Shown: piece by piece, positions 9,530 through 18,800 of the stretch | How positions within the stretch are numbered: the first letter of the stretch is position 1 | How the letters are laid out: each line of letters begins with the position of its first letter | NCBI RefSeq assembly: GCF_900089075.1 | Contig: NZ_LT593746.1 | Location: 742,920 to 806,919 of the forward strand | Length of the DNA: 64,000 nt | Direction of reading: 5' to 3' | From: Vaginella massiliensis | GTDB taxonomy: Bacteria; Bacteroidota; Bacteroidia; Flavobacteriales; Weeksellaceae | Notes under the pieces: generated by a model | What the model saw: only the letters and a program-made list of their open reading frames with translations | What the model was told of the DNA's origin: nothing | Databases searched by the model: none | Program-made: the position numbers and the translations under genes

Positions 9530-10105
9530 TTATTCTGCTGTCTCTTCTGTAGATTCTTCAGCAGCTGTTTCTTCTGTAGATTCTTCAGCAGCTGTTTCTT
9601 CTGTTGCAGGAGTTTCTTCAGCAACTTCTTCTACAGCTTCTTCAGCTGGAGCTTCTGCCTCTTCAGCAGCTTTTATACGCGCTTCGTTTATTGCTTTTTC
9701 TGCTTCCAATGCTGCTTTTTTGCTTTCAGCTACAGATTTTGCCAAGCCGTCTTTTTTGTTTTGTATTTTTGCTTCTTTTTCTTCTAACCAAGCAGCAAAT
9801 CTTTTTTCAGCCTCTTCTTCGTTAAAAGCTCCTTTTGCAACACCGCCTAAAAGGTGTTTTTTCATATAAGCTCCTTTGTACGATAAAAGCGCTCTTGCAG
9901 TGTCTGTAGGCTGTGCACCGGTCATCAACCATTTTACCGCAGCGTCTACATTAAGCTCGATAGTTGCTGGGTTGGTGATAGGATTGTAAGTTCCTAATTT
10001 CTCGATAAAGCGTCCGTCTCGTTTTGCTCTAGAGTCTGCAACCACGATGTGAAAGAATGGTTTTCCTTTGCGACCATGTCTTTGTAATCTAATTCTTGTA
10101 GCCAT
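9530..10105 (-). CDS. rpsP: 30S ribosomal protein S16 with acidic C-terminal extension
   Basis: The first 80 or so residues are a standard S16 (start MATRIRLQRHGRKGKPFFHI, then RDGRFIEKLGTYNP). The protein is 191 residues, more than twice the E. coli length (82). The extension has a charged helical part followed by an Ala/Glu/Thr tail in which a 9-residue unit (EESTEETAA) recurs, encoded by a 27-base tandem repeat. Long acidic S16 tails are common in Bacteroidota, but the repeat number can vary. It is first in the rpsP-rimM operon. Confidence 0.95.
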   Translation of the reverse strand: MATRIRLQRHGRKGKPFFHIVVADSRAKRDGRFIEKLGTYNPITNPATIELNVDAAVKWLMTGAQPTDTARALLSYKGAYMKKHLLGGVAKGAFNEEEAEKRFAAWLEEKEAKIQNKKDGLAKSVAESKKAALEAEKAINEARIKAAEEAEAPAEEAVEEVAEETPATEETAAEESTEETAAEESTEETAE

Positions 10106-10157
10106 AATTAACTAATTGTTTAGGGATCTCGTCCCGTTTTTAATAAATTTCGAGGTG

Positions 10158-10165
10158 CAAATATA
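10158..10165 (-). promoter_or_regulatory. candidate -7 promoter box for rpsP-rimM
   Basis: CAAATATA on the + strand, i.e. TATATTTG leftward, matches the Bacteroidota -7 consensus TAnnTTTG, 53 bases upstream of the rpsP start. No clear -33 TTTG at the usual distance, so it rests on one box. Confidence 0.45.
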
Positions 10166-10271
10166 GTGTTTATTAATTAAATCCGAGTAAAATATTTTAG
10201 ATTGATTTTTTCTTAATTTGATGATTTGTTTGAAAGGGTTTTCATAAACTTGTCTAATTATTTTCGGTCTA

Positions 10272-10871
10272 ATGGATACACAAGCTATTTTGCAGCACGT
10301 AAAACAATACGTCAGAGAGGCGTTTGCAAAGGATGGTTCGGGGCATGATTATTACCATGTCGAACGGGTGGTAAACAATGCCAAAAAAATTTTACAACAT
10401 GAAAATGCAGATGTTTTTTTGGTCGAATTGGCGGCTTGGGTGCATGATATTGGCGATTACAAATTGCATAACGGAACCGATCGGTCCGAAGAGTTGATTA
10501 CCGCTTTGCTTCAAAAGTTGAAGGTGGATGAAAAGATAATTCGGCAAGTGAACGAAATTGTTTCGCAGGTTTCGTACAGCAAAGGTAATATTCCGACCTC
10601 GATTGAAGCCCAGATTGTGCAAGACGCCGATCGCTTAGATGCAATAGGTGCGGTTGGGGTGGCGCGTTGTTTTGCGTATGGCGGAAGTGCAGGTAAGCGC
10701 ATGTACGATCCAGACAACAACGAAAAAGACGCATCGAGTGTGCAACATTTTTATGATAAATTACTCAAACTAAAAGACTTGATGCATACCGAAACAGCAA
10801 AATCTCTTGCCCAACAAAGACATGATTTTTTAGAAGTATTTTTGAAACAATTTTATTCAGAAGTAAAATAA
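10272..10871 (+). CDS. HD-domain phosphohydrolase, YedJ-like
   Basis: A 199-residue soluble protein of the HD superfamily. The metal ligands appear in order: GHDYYHVERV (H), AAWVHDIGDYK (HD) and QDADRLDAIGAVGVAR (D), the pattern of the YedJ-type uncharacterised phosphohydrolases. It is likely to hydrolyse a phosphate ester or nucleotide; the substrate is not known. It lies 9 bases upstream of the interrupted S41 peptidase gene, so the two were probably cotranscribed before the mobile element came in. Confidence 0.85.
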   Translation: MDTQAILQHVKQYVREAFAKDGSGHDYYHVERVVNNAKKILQHENADVFLVELAAWVHDIGDYKLHNGTDRSEELITALLQKLKVDEKIIRQVNEIVSQVSYSKGNIPTSIEAQIVQDADRLDAIGAVGVARCFAYGGSAGKRMYDPDNNEKDASSVQHFYDKLLKLKDLMHTETAKSLAQQRHDFLEVFLKQFYSEVK

Positions 10872-10880
10872 AATCCGTCT

Positions 10881-11219
10881 ATGCCGAAATTTGTAAGTAT
10901 GCTTTTCATTAGTTGTTTGCTTTTTTCATGTCAGTCGATTGAGCGATACAATGCACTACTCATGCGAGAAATCCCAGTAACTCAGTTGCAAGAAGATGTA
11001 GATTTTGCTTATCAAAAATTGCAACGCAAACATCCCGACTTGTATTGGTTTACGCCAAAAACGGAGTTGGAATACCAATTAGATAGCTTCAAAAAGGCTA
11101 TTCAACAACCCATGAAACCCTTCGATTTTTATTATGAATTTTCTCAAATCATCGGGAATATTGGGCAAGCGCATACGTCGCTACAAAATACATTGACAAT
11201 CAATAGGTTATTAATGTGA
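10881..11219 (+). pseudogene. S41 peptidase lipoprotein, N-terminal fragment cut by the mobile element
   Basis: The first 101 codons of an S41-family (C-terminal processing protease-like) gene, with a lipoprotein signal (LLFSC). Host sequence ends in the 11-bp repeat at 11172-11182, at the codons for AHTSL; the reading frame then runs 12 codons into the element and stops at TGA 11217-11219. Fusing base 11182 to 45287 gives a continuous 1581-base frame (526 residues). The fragment has no catalytic residues, so the insertion destroys the gene. Confidence 0.93.
11172..11182 (+). repeat. attL core, 11-bp direct repeat
   Basis: CATACGTCGCT, identical to 45276-45286. The left flank CAAGCG (11166-11171) pairs with CGCTTG formed at the right junction, giving a CAAGCG-CATACGT-CGCTTG core in the empty site. 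Confidence 0.92.
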
Positions 11220-11229
11220 TGGACTAAAA
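11219..11229 (+). repeat. subterminal repeat ATGGACTAAAA, left copy
   Basis: The 11-mer ATGGACTAAAA lies 37 bases inside attL and recurs in the same orientation at 45162-45172 inside the right end. A candidate arm-type site for the recombinase or for an excision factor; inference from position only. Confidence 0.5.
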
Positions 11230-11311
11230 AAGGGACTAGCTTATTCAGTTGGTTCCTTTTTATATTACTTCTTTAAGTTCTATTTTAAAGGAGAATATTC
11301 TTGTATACAAT

Positions 11312-11499
11312 CTTGTCAAAATGTGCATAGGTTATCCACCTGACCTTGTCAAAATGTGCATAGGTTATCCACCTGACCTTGTCAAAATGTGCATAGGTTA
11401 TCCACCTGACCTTGTCAAAATGTGCATAGGTTATCCACCTGACCTTGTCAAAATGTGCATAGGTTATCCACCTGACCTTGTCAAAATGTGCATAGGTTA
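11312..11499 (+). repeat. 33-bp tandem repeat array (five full units plus 23 bases), iteron-like
   Basis: Perfect units starting at 11312, 11345, 11378, 11411 and 11444, then a partial unit 11477-11499. Each full unit begins CTTGTCAAAATGTGCATAGG and contains TTATCCAC, one base short of the DnaA-box consensus TTATCCACA, set inside a small AGGT/ACCT inverted repeat. The 33-base period equals close to three helical turns. An AT-rich tract follows within 75 bases. These traits are those of an iteron-type origin, but no function is shown. Confidence 0.9.
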
Positions 11500-11568
11500 C
11501 AAATTGTTTATTACTGATATTCAGTATAATATGATTTTCTTATTGTATTAATATATTAAATATATATT

Positions 11569-11610
<42 letters not shown>

Positions 11611-11724
11611 TTTTTTTCTTTCTGCATCAAGTCTCTCTGATTAATCAATAAAATTAGCATTCAATTTAAATACTGCTGACAACCAATGTTTTAATAACTC
11701 TATAAAAAAGCGGTTTGGAAAGTA

Positions 11725-11782
11725 GCAAGATGTGTCATTGTACCCACAAACTTTGCAAGTTTTGGTACTAATGACATCTTGC
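11725..11782. other. long imperfect inverted repeat, candidate oriT or RNA hairpin
   Basis: The arms GCAAGATG(TG)TCATTGTACC and GGTAC(T)AATGACATCTTGC pair along about 19 bp with small bulges; inside them CAAACTT and AAGTTT(T)G pair again, so almost the whole 58 bases folds. It is followed by CCTTTTTTC. It lies 222 bases upstream of the relaxosome gene, which makes a transfer-origin hairpin plausible; a terminator or a structured leader are alternatives. Confidence 0.6.
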
Positions 11783-11863
11783 CTTTTTTCAAAAGGAGAA
11801 AAAACTGCGGAACTTGTTTTTTTTCTTTAAAAAATTTGATTTATAAATAAAATTTGTTTTTGG

Positions 11864-11901
11864 ATGTAGTTTTTAATCCAAATTAGTCCTAATTAGTTTT
11901 A
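11864..11901 (+). repeat. 38-bp dispersed repeat, copy A (upstream of mob genes)
   Basis: Matches 30001-30038 at 34 of 38 positions, beginning ATGTAGTTTT in both. Each copy lies 70-105 bases upstream of the first gene of a rightward transcription unit (12005 and 30108). Probably a shared promoter or regulator-binding region. The rest of 11620-12004 shows no gene. Confidence 0.7.
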
Positions 11902-12004
11902 TTGATAATCAATTGGTTGCGAGGTTTAAAAGAATAATTCAAATTTGTCTCCATAATCAATTTATGAGGGCGAAATAATCTTTTTTATGATAAGAATTTG
12001 ACAA

Positions 12005-12361
12005 ATGGAGACTAAAAAAGCGATGATAAAATTCAGAATAGAAATGCAGAAAAAAGAAAAGTGGAAAAAAATCTGTTCTGAAAAAAAAATCTCACTTACA
12101 AGCCTAATCATTCAGTCGGTTGAAAATAGATTATTAGATGATGAAAGAAAATTGGTTTTGGAGTTCATTGAAAAGCAAGACAATATTTTTGGAAAAATAG
12201 AAAACAATATCAATCAATTTGCGAAGATTGCTAATTCTAAGAAAGATATTTCAAATGCAGATTTGAATAGTTTTAATATTCTTCTGGAAGAGATTGTGGC
12301 TTTGAAATTAGAACAGAATAAAACCTTTATTAAGATTTACACATTGCTTGGAAAATCATGA
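12005..12361 (+). CDS. relaxosome accessory protein, MobC/MobA-like
   Basis: A 118-residue basic N-terminal domain with the pattern of a ribbon-helix-helix DNA binder (IKFRIEMQKKEKWKKICSEK) followed by a helical part with NNINQFAKIAN, the gNNxNQiAk signature of MobC-type mobilisation proteins. It would bind the transfer origin and help the relaxase nick DNA. Its last four bases overlap the relaxase ATG, the usual order for such pairs. It is the first gene of the transfer region; the hairpin and 38-bp repeat upstream are the likely targets of its control. Confidence 0.85.
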   Translation: METKKAMIKFRIEMQKKEKWKKICSEKKISLTSLIIQSVENRLLDDERKLVLEFIEKQDNIFGKIENNINQFAKIANSKKDISNADLNSFNILLEEIVALKLEQNKTFIKIYTLLGKS

Positions 12362-13809
12362 TTGTAAAAGTTATGAAAGCAGCTGGTTCTAATTTTCCTG
12401 CCGTTCAATATAACGATAAAAAAATAAAATCTGAAAAAGGAGAATTAATGCTAATGAAGAACTTTCCTTCATTTATTAATCAACATGGTTCAAAAGAGGA
12501 TGTGAAATCCTATCTAGCCAGTATTTCTAAAAGCCATAAAATTAAAAAACCTCAATTCCATGCAGCTATATCAACACGATTCCGAGAGCATTCAAAGGAT
12601 GAATTAGCCAAAATAGCGGAAGAATTTATGACAGAAATGGGATATGGTGAACAGCCTTATTTAGTGGTTTTTCATGATGATACAGAAAATAATCATGTTC
12701 ATGTTGTTTCAACTAGGGTTGATAAGGGAACAGGGAAGAAGATTGATGATAGTTTTGAGAAATTGAAGTCACAAAAGGCATTGGCAACTGTGATGGAAAA
12801 AATTTATGGAGTAGGTGTAGATGAGAAAATTGAAAAGTTATTACAATATAAATTCAATTCCATTAATCAATTATCTCTTCTCTTTGAACGATCTGGTTTT
12901 CGACTTGTTAAAAATCCGAAGATTGAAAATGCGTATGATATCTTGAAAAATGGAGTTAGTCAACAAACTATTTTAAGTAATCAAATAAATTTTAGTCAGG
13001 CAACAAAAGAAAGGAAAAAACAGCTAAAGGCGATTCTTCATAAATATAAGGACCTCCAAGACAATAAAGTTTTCAAAGTTATAGATCGAAGAAAAATAGA
13101 AGGCGTTTTACCTAAAGAAAAGATAGATGAAAATGGTAAACCTAAAATAGAATTCCAAAGCGCGCTTCAGCACAAGCTCCGAGAAATTTTTGGAATAGAT
13201 ATACACTTTCATCACAGTGCAGATAAAATGCCTTTTGGTTATACGCTAATCGATCATAAAAAAGGAATGATTTTCAAAGGTAGTGAGTTGTTTCCCATGA
13301 AAGACTTATTTGAATTTACCGATTCGGAAATAGATAAAAGGCAATTTGAATCCTTAAAAGATTATTCAATAAGAGATGAAGATTCTAAGAGACTACTGCT
13401 TCAACATCTTAACAGAAATGGTTTTGATAACATTCAGGATTATATGCTTTTTCAAAATAAAAAAAGAAAAAGTAAAAATGAATTCAGTTCATTGAAAAAA
13501 GAAATTGTTGACTATTTGAATTCTAAATACAAGAACAATAATCATATAACTATTTTGAGAGATGAAGAAGGTAAAGAATACGTAATTCATGATAGACTCC
13601 ATTACATTGGAGATTTACGCAGTACAATTGGTAGTGTTGAATTCCAAAAATATATCAATTCCGAAACGAAAATAACCGAAGAGGAAATGCTTTCAGATGA
13701 ATTAAATCAAAGTATTAAAGATTTTGTTTTTGAGATAAATAAATCATCACATACTGGGAAAGATCCAGCAGAAGATGATTTGAAAAAAAGACGAAGGAGA
13801 AAGAAATAA
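12358..13809 (+). CDS. MOBP-type relaxase
   Basis: A 483-residue relaxase. The N-terminal nuclease domain has a tyrosine in AVQYNDKKI (motif I, about residue 18) and the metal-binding histidine triad in FHDDTENNHVHVVS (H106, H113, H115). This enzyme nicks one strand at oriT, stays joined to the 5' end through tyrosine and leads the strand into the recipient. The C-terminal half is lysine-rich, lacks a helicase motif, and ends in a KKRRRRKK run. It overlaps the relaxosome gene by 4 bases and precedes the ParA-like gene by 1 base. Confidence 0.93.
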   Translation: MIVKVMKAAGSNFPAVQYNDKKIKSEKGELMLMKNFPSFINQHGSKEDVKSYLASISKSHKIKKPQFHAAISTRFREHSKDELAKIAEEFMTEMGYGEQPYLVVFHDDTENNHVHVVSTRVDKGTGKKIDDSFEKLKSQKALATVMEKIYGVGVDEKIEKLLQYKFNSINQLSLLFERSGFRLVKNPKIENAYDILKNGVSQQTILSNQINFSQATKERKKQLKAILHKYKDLQDNKVFKVIDRRKIEGVLPKEKIDENGKPKIEFQSALQHKLREIFGIDIHFHHSADKMPFGYTLIDHKKGMIFKGSELFPMKDLFEFTDSEIDKRQFESLKDYSIRDEDSKRLLLQHLNRNGFDNIQDYMLFQNKKRKSKNEFSSLKKEIVDYLNSKYKNNNHITILRDEEGKEYVIHDRLHYIGDLRSTIGSVEFQKYINSETKITEEEMLSDELNQSIKDFVFEINKSSHTGKDPAEDDLKKRRRRKK

Positions 13810-13810
13810 T

Positions 13811-14470
13811 ATGATAATCACTTTTGCAACACAAAAAGGGGGAGCGGGGAAGACTACATTAGCCATTACCTTTGTTAATTATCTATCGAGCTTAACCTCT
13901 CGAAAAATAAATGTTTTTGATTTTGATTATCAAAAATCATTCTATTACAAATGGATGGAAGATCAGATGTTGGATGATCCAAAAATCTATGACGTGCAAA
14001 TTGTAGGTGAAGATGAAGACGAAAACAAATATCCTTTTGAAGACCTTGAGAAGCTATTTGAACTTAAAGACTCTGATGAAATAAATGTTTTTGATTTGGC
14101 AGGAACGTTAGACGAAAAGTACAGTGATTTATTGGTGTATAGTGATGTAATTATTATACCGTTTGAATATTCGGATGTCTCTGTAAAATCGACCTTAGTT
14201 TTTAAAAATCTTTTAGGACTTATTGAATCTCAGGCTGAAAGAATATTTATTAGAAATAAGTACGACAAAGGATACAAGTACTTAAATCAAAAAGAAATGG
14301 ATGAAGAAATTTCCAAATATGGAGTGTTAATAGAAACACCTGTGTTTAAGAGAAATTGCTTGCAAACTATAAACACTCGAAAATTAAGCTACGAACAAAA
14401 ATATGCTGTACGAAAGCCCTTTAATGAAATAATTGAAAGTATAAATGATGCATTACAAATTACCATTTAG
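13811..14470 (+). CDS. ParA-like ATPase, TraA type
   Basis: A 219-residue P-loop ATPase with the deviant Walker A motif KGGAGKTT (residues 9-16) of the ParA/MinD group. Bacteroidota conjugative elements usually carry such a gene (TraA) at the head of the tra operon. It may position the element or the transfer machine in the cell; no ParB is seen next to it. Starts one base after the relaxase stop. Confidence 0.85.
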   Translation: MIITFATQKGGAGKTTLAITFVNYLSSLTSRKINVFDFDYQKSFYYKWMEDQMLDDPKIYDVQIVGEDEDENKYPFEDLEKLFELKDSDEINVFDLAGTLDEKYSDLLVYSDVIIIPFEYSDVSVKSTLVFKNLLGLIESQAERIFIRNKYDKGYKYLNQKEMDEEISKYGVLIETPVFKRNCLQTINTRKLSYEQKYAVRKPFNEIIESINDALQITI

Positions 14471-14735
14471 AATTGTTCTTGAACGCAAGTATAATGATAT
14501 TAATATCGACCAATATTTAAAAGAAAGAGAAGAAAATGTAAGAGAAAGAAAAACATGGAATATAACCATTGATAATGACTTGCATGTGGAGTTGGGTAAA
14601 TTTCAAACCTATGACATCTCGTTAGATGAGATTATTGATTTAGCGATTAGATATGCATTGAATAAGCATGAGTTCAAAAAATTATCTGCTCAATTAATAA
14701 AAGAAAAAGAAAACAAAAAACAAGAAAACTTATGA
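14445..14735 (+). CDS. small conjugation protein, TraB position (DUF3408-like)
   Basis: A 96-residue protein. The part WNITIDNDLHVELGKFQTYD then a helix-turn-helix-like stretch (DEIIDLAIRYALNKHEF) looks like a ribbon-helix-helix DNA binder as seen in DUF3408/TraB proteins. The start overlaps the ParA-like gene by 26 bases; a downstream in-frame start is not obvious. It may be the ParB-like partner of the ATPase before it, which is inference from position. Confidence 0.6.
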   Translation: MMHYKLPFRIVLERKYNDINIDQYLKEREENVRERKTWNITIDNDLHVELGKFQTYDISLDEIIDLAIRYALNKHEFKKLSAQLIKEKENKKQENL

Positions 14736-15181
14736 TAAAATATACCGCCATATTACTAGGCTTATATGTCGTTTATTATGCTGGAAATATTGTCTATGAT
14801 CTTTTTTTTAGAAAAGAAAAAAAGATTGTTACAGACGAATCAGAAGAGTTCACATTGAAAGATATTACAACAGAGCTGTCAGAGGTATACATCGATGATG
14901 TTGAAGAAATTGATACTCCAGGTGAATTTATACAGCATGATTTTGATACAGTAGAAAGAGAAGAAAATGATAGACCAGACTTAGATCAATTAAGAGAGAA
15001 GTTTGAAAGAGAAGAAGAGTTTGATTTTGAAAATTCTTTGAATAAAGCTACACAAGAAAATGTAGTTAAGAAAGTGACAGAAGAAAAAAACAACTGGAAA
15101 GACCTTATGAAAATGTCTGAAACTATGGTTCAAGTTGTGAAAGATTATGATGGACAAAAGGTATATCATTCAACAATATAA
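14732..15181 (+). CDS. membrane-anchored acidic protein of the tra operon
   Basis: A 149-residue protein with one N-terminal transmembrane segment (about residues 4-22) and a very acidic, Glu-rich, probably disordered cytoplasmic or periplasmic part. I do not recognise the family. It overlaps the previous gene by 4 bases and stands where TraC/TraD-like genes lie in related elements. Confidence 0.65.
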   Translation: MIKYTAILLGLYVVYYAGNIVYDLFFRKEKKIVTDESEEFTLKDITTELSEVYIDDVEEIDTPGEFIQHDFDTVEREENDRPDLDQLREKFEREEEFDFENSLNKATQENVVKKVTEEKNNWKDLMKMSETMVQVVKDYDGQKVYHSTI

Positions 15182-15213
15182 CATTTATTAATTTTTTTAA
15201 CATTTTTTTATTT

Positions 15214-15531
15214 ATGATCAAAATGAACACAAGAACTAAAACGCTATTAGCATTAGCGTTTTTAACAATTGCTATTACACCGCTTATGGCTCAAGGTGGT
15301 AACTCTGCTATTGCTAATGCTTCAACTACAATTGCTGATTATTGGGACCCAATAAAAAAACTCTTAAATGCAGTTGGAGGAGTTGTAGGACTTATTGGAG
15401 GTCTCCGAATTTATAACAAATGGACAAATGGTGACCAAGATATCAACAAAGAAATTTTGGGGTATGGCGGAGCTATGGTTTTTTTGATTATCGTACCACA
15501 ATTTGTAAGTGCGTTTTTTAAGATAGCATAG
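15214..15531 (+). CDS. traE: TraE-like (DUF4134) pilin, VirB2-like
   Basis: A 105-residue protein with a signal peptide (cleavage after PLMAQ likely) and two hydrophobic helices joined by a short loop (NKWTNGDQDINKE), the VirB2-pilin shape. The pattern IYNKWTNGDQDI and GGAMVFLIIVPQFV fits the DUF4134/TraE family of Bacteroidota. The alternative ATG at 15223 gives a better signal peptide. It would form the pilus or channel filament. Confidence 0.88.
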   Translation: MIKMNTRTKTLLALAFLTIAITPLMAQGGNSAIANASTTIADYWDPIKKLLNAVGGVVGLIGGLRIYNKWTNGDQDINKEILGYGGAMVFLIIVPQFVSAFFKIA

Positions 15532-15536
15532 TAAGC

Positions 15537-15821
15537 ATGAGTTATTATTTATACAAGGGGTTGAAGAAACCTCTTGTATTTTTCGGTTTGAAAGGAAAAT
15601 ATATTTTATATGCTGTAATAACAATTGGAGGTGGAGTCTTACTTACGATGGTGATTTCATCAATTATTGGATTGTTTGGGACATTGTTAGGTGTTGTATT
15701 AACTGCAGGAGGGGTTTATTTGGTTTTCAGAATACAAGATAAAAAAGGGTTATACAATAAAACAAAAAATAACAACCAAGTCTTTGTTTTTCCTAAAAAA
15801 ATGAAAAAACTAAAAAGATGA
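15537..15821 (+). CDS. traF: TraF-like (DUF4133) protein, VirB3-like
   Basis: A 94-residue protein with two closely spaced transmembrane segments after the short polar start YKGLKKPLVFFGLKGKYI, as in DUF4133/TraF. VirB3-like proteins sit with the VirB4 ATPase in the inner membrane. Its TGA overlaps the ATG of the ATPase gene, so the two are translationally coupled. Confidence 0.88.
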   Translation: MSYYLYKGLKKPLVFFGLKGKYILYAVITIGGGVLLTMVISSIIGLFGTLLGVVLTAGGVYLVFRIQDKKGLYNKTKNNNQVFVFPKKMKKLKR

Positions 15822-18800
15822 AAAAAACAACAACTTTAGATTTTAATATTCCCTATATAGGCTATGATTATGGAAAAGACCATGATTGGAATTTTGATGT
15901 ATTGTTTGGACAATTTGGAAACCCCATAATAGGTATCAAAATAAAAAATACAGTACAACAATATTCTGCTGATCCAGAGGGGTACTTAAATTATCACGCT
16001 TTATTAAATCAAGTTGTATCGATAATAGGGGAGGGGAGAATAATTCAAAAGCTTGATATATTCTCTAAAAGAAAATACAACGCAGAAGTTCATGAGCAAT
16101 TTTTGCAACAAAAATACTCCGAGCATTTTGATGGACGTCTTTTTAAAACAATTGAAACTGTTTTATTTTTTACAGACATCGTTGATGATAAACTTAAAAA
16201 GAAATCAAAGCATTACGGTTTTTCAGAGAAGAATTACAAAAATCTACGAGATAAATGTCAGAAGGTTTTTATGCTTTTAAAACAAGAAAATTGTAATCCA
16301 CAATTTTTGTTTGAAAAAGATTTTGAATATTACATTTCGGGGGTGCTTACCATGCAATTTGGTGAAAAACCAGTTTTTGATAATATTAAATCATCTAATG
16401 AATTTCTTCAAATAGGAAATCGGTTTGTCAAGAATATTACTTATGTAGACGTAGAAAATATAGATATACCCTCTTATATAGAACCATTTTCTTTATTTGG
16501 TGGATCTGGTGCAGCAGCTGAAACAGCAGTCGATAATTTTTCGTTCATTAATGATTTAGAAGACTATGAGACTATTGTTTATAATCAAGTTGTCTCAATT
16601 CCATTACAAGCGCCTCAGCAACGAGAACTAGACAAAAAGAAAAAGAAACATGAGGGAGCGGCTAATAATTCACCGTCAAATGCAATTATTGCAGAAGAAA
16701 TTGAAACGTTACTTCACAATATTGCTGTAGATGGTCAATTAATTGTAAATGCACATTTTTCCATTTTGTTTTCAGCATTAGATCTAGAAAAAATGGAAAA
16801 TATTCAATCCATGATAGAAAACAAACTTTTCACAAAAGGGATTGTCGTTTCAAAAAATGCTTATAATCAAATGGAACTATTTCGGGCAACAATACCCGGT
16901 AATGCGACTGAGTTAAGAGAATACGATTTATTTATGACCACAAGTGAAGCTGCACTTTGTTTTTTTTTTAAAGAAAGTTACCCCATAAATGAAGAGTCTA
17001 ATTTCTATTTAAGATTTACGGATAGACAAGGTGTCCCACTAAAAGTTGATCCAGCTGATTTACCTATGAAAACAGGACGAATCAATAATCGTAATAAATT
17101 CGTTTTAGGTCCATCAGGTTCAGGTAAGTCATTCTTAATGAATAATATTGTAGAGCAGTATCTAACCTATAATTATGATGTAGTAATTGTTGATACTGGA
17201 GATTCTTATAGCGGAACTTGCTCCTATAAAAACGGGAGGTACATCCAATATACTGAAGAAAATCCAATTACAATGAATCCTTTTCTTTTCAAAAAGGAAG
17301 AATTTAACATTGAGAAAATCGAGTTTCTAAGTAATCTGATTTTTTTGATTTGGCAAGGAGCTGATGCTACGATGTCGGCAACAATCAAATCAATTTTAGA
17401 TAATGTCTTAGTGACATACTATCATCAATTTTTTAATAAAAATGAAAATTGGTTTGAGGGGAAGGATACAGATCATTTATTGTTGTTTCTACAAAAGTTT
17501 AATATTTATGAGGATGAATTAATTGTTGAATTAGAAAAAACATACCAAAAAGAACAAACCTTCTACGATATTTTAGGTATTCCATACGATGCAACAATGG
17601 ATGAAGTGAAACAAGCTGGAAGAAAACTTATTGCAGAATTTCATCCAGATAAAAACATGAATAATCCAAATTATAATCCTTCCGATTTCTACAATGTTTA
17701 TGATGCCTATGAAACATTGATAGACGAAAATAAAAGAAGAATTTATAATGAAACAAAAATGATTTTAGTTATATCGAATGATATAATTAAAAAACCTGAA
17801 ACAGCAGAAGAATGGAATGAAGCATTTAGAAATGCTATTATAAAAAAAATAAAGGAACTAAACGAAACACTTGTTGTTGAAGAGTTGTCTTTTAACTCAT
17901 TTTATGATTTTTGTAATGACTTTCTGCCTATTTATCTGAACAATAAAAATCATAGAATAAAAGAAAATGAATTCAATTTGAGAACTTTTTTGTTTGTTCT
18001 AAAGGATTTCTATAAGGGAGGTAGATATGGAACTACTTTGAATGAAAGTGCAGATAATACTCTCTTTGAGGAACCATTTATAGTTTTTGAAATCGATAAT
18101 GTAAAAGATAATCCAAAGCTTTTCCCAATCGTTACGCTAATCATCATGGATACCTTCATACAAAAAATGAGAATGCGGAAAGACAGACGGAAAGCATTAA
18201 TTATAGAAGAAGCATGGAAAGCAATTGCATCAAAATTAATGGGAGGATACATCTTGTATCTATATAAAACTGTTCGAAAATTTTGGGGAGAAGCTATCGT
18301 AGTGACACAAGAGTTAGATGACATTATTGGAAATGCAGTAGTGAAAGATAGTATCATTAATAATTCAGACACCTTTATATTATTGGATCAAACAAAGTTC
18401 AAGGATAATTTCGATCGAATTGCCGATATATTATCCTTAAATAAAGTGGAACAAAACAAAATTTTCACGATAAATAATCTGAATAACAAATTTGGAAGAA
18501 GTCGTTTTAAAGAATTTTACTTAAAGCGAGGTAGTGTTGGAGAAGTTTATGGAAACGAGGTTTCGTTGGAGCAGTATCTAACCTACACTACTGAAAAACC
18601 TGAAAAATCAGCGGTTGAATACTATGTTCAAGAATTTAAATCTTACGACAAAGCTTTAATAGTTATTGTTGACCATTTGAAAAAATATAAACTGCAATTA
18701 GACCAGTTGGTTTCCCTAGTTAATTTGTTTAAACAGCCATTACAAAATGAAATTGTGAGGTTTTATAATTCAAAAAAGAAAGTACATGACAGTAATACGA

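Noticed and set aside
11312-11499. CRISPR array
   Set aside because: The units are back to back with no spacers, and no cas genes are near.
11249-11551. 100-codon open frame across the 33-bp repeats
   Set aside because: It is open only because 33 is a multiple of three and the unit has no stop in that frame; the product would be one short peptide repeated.
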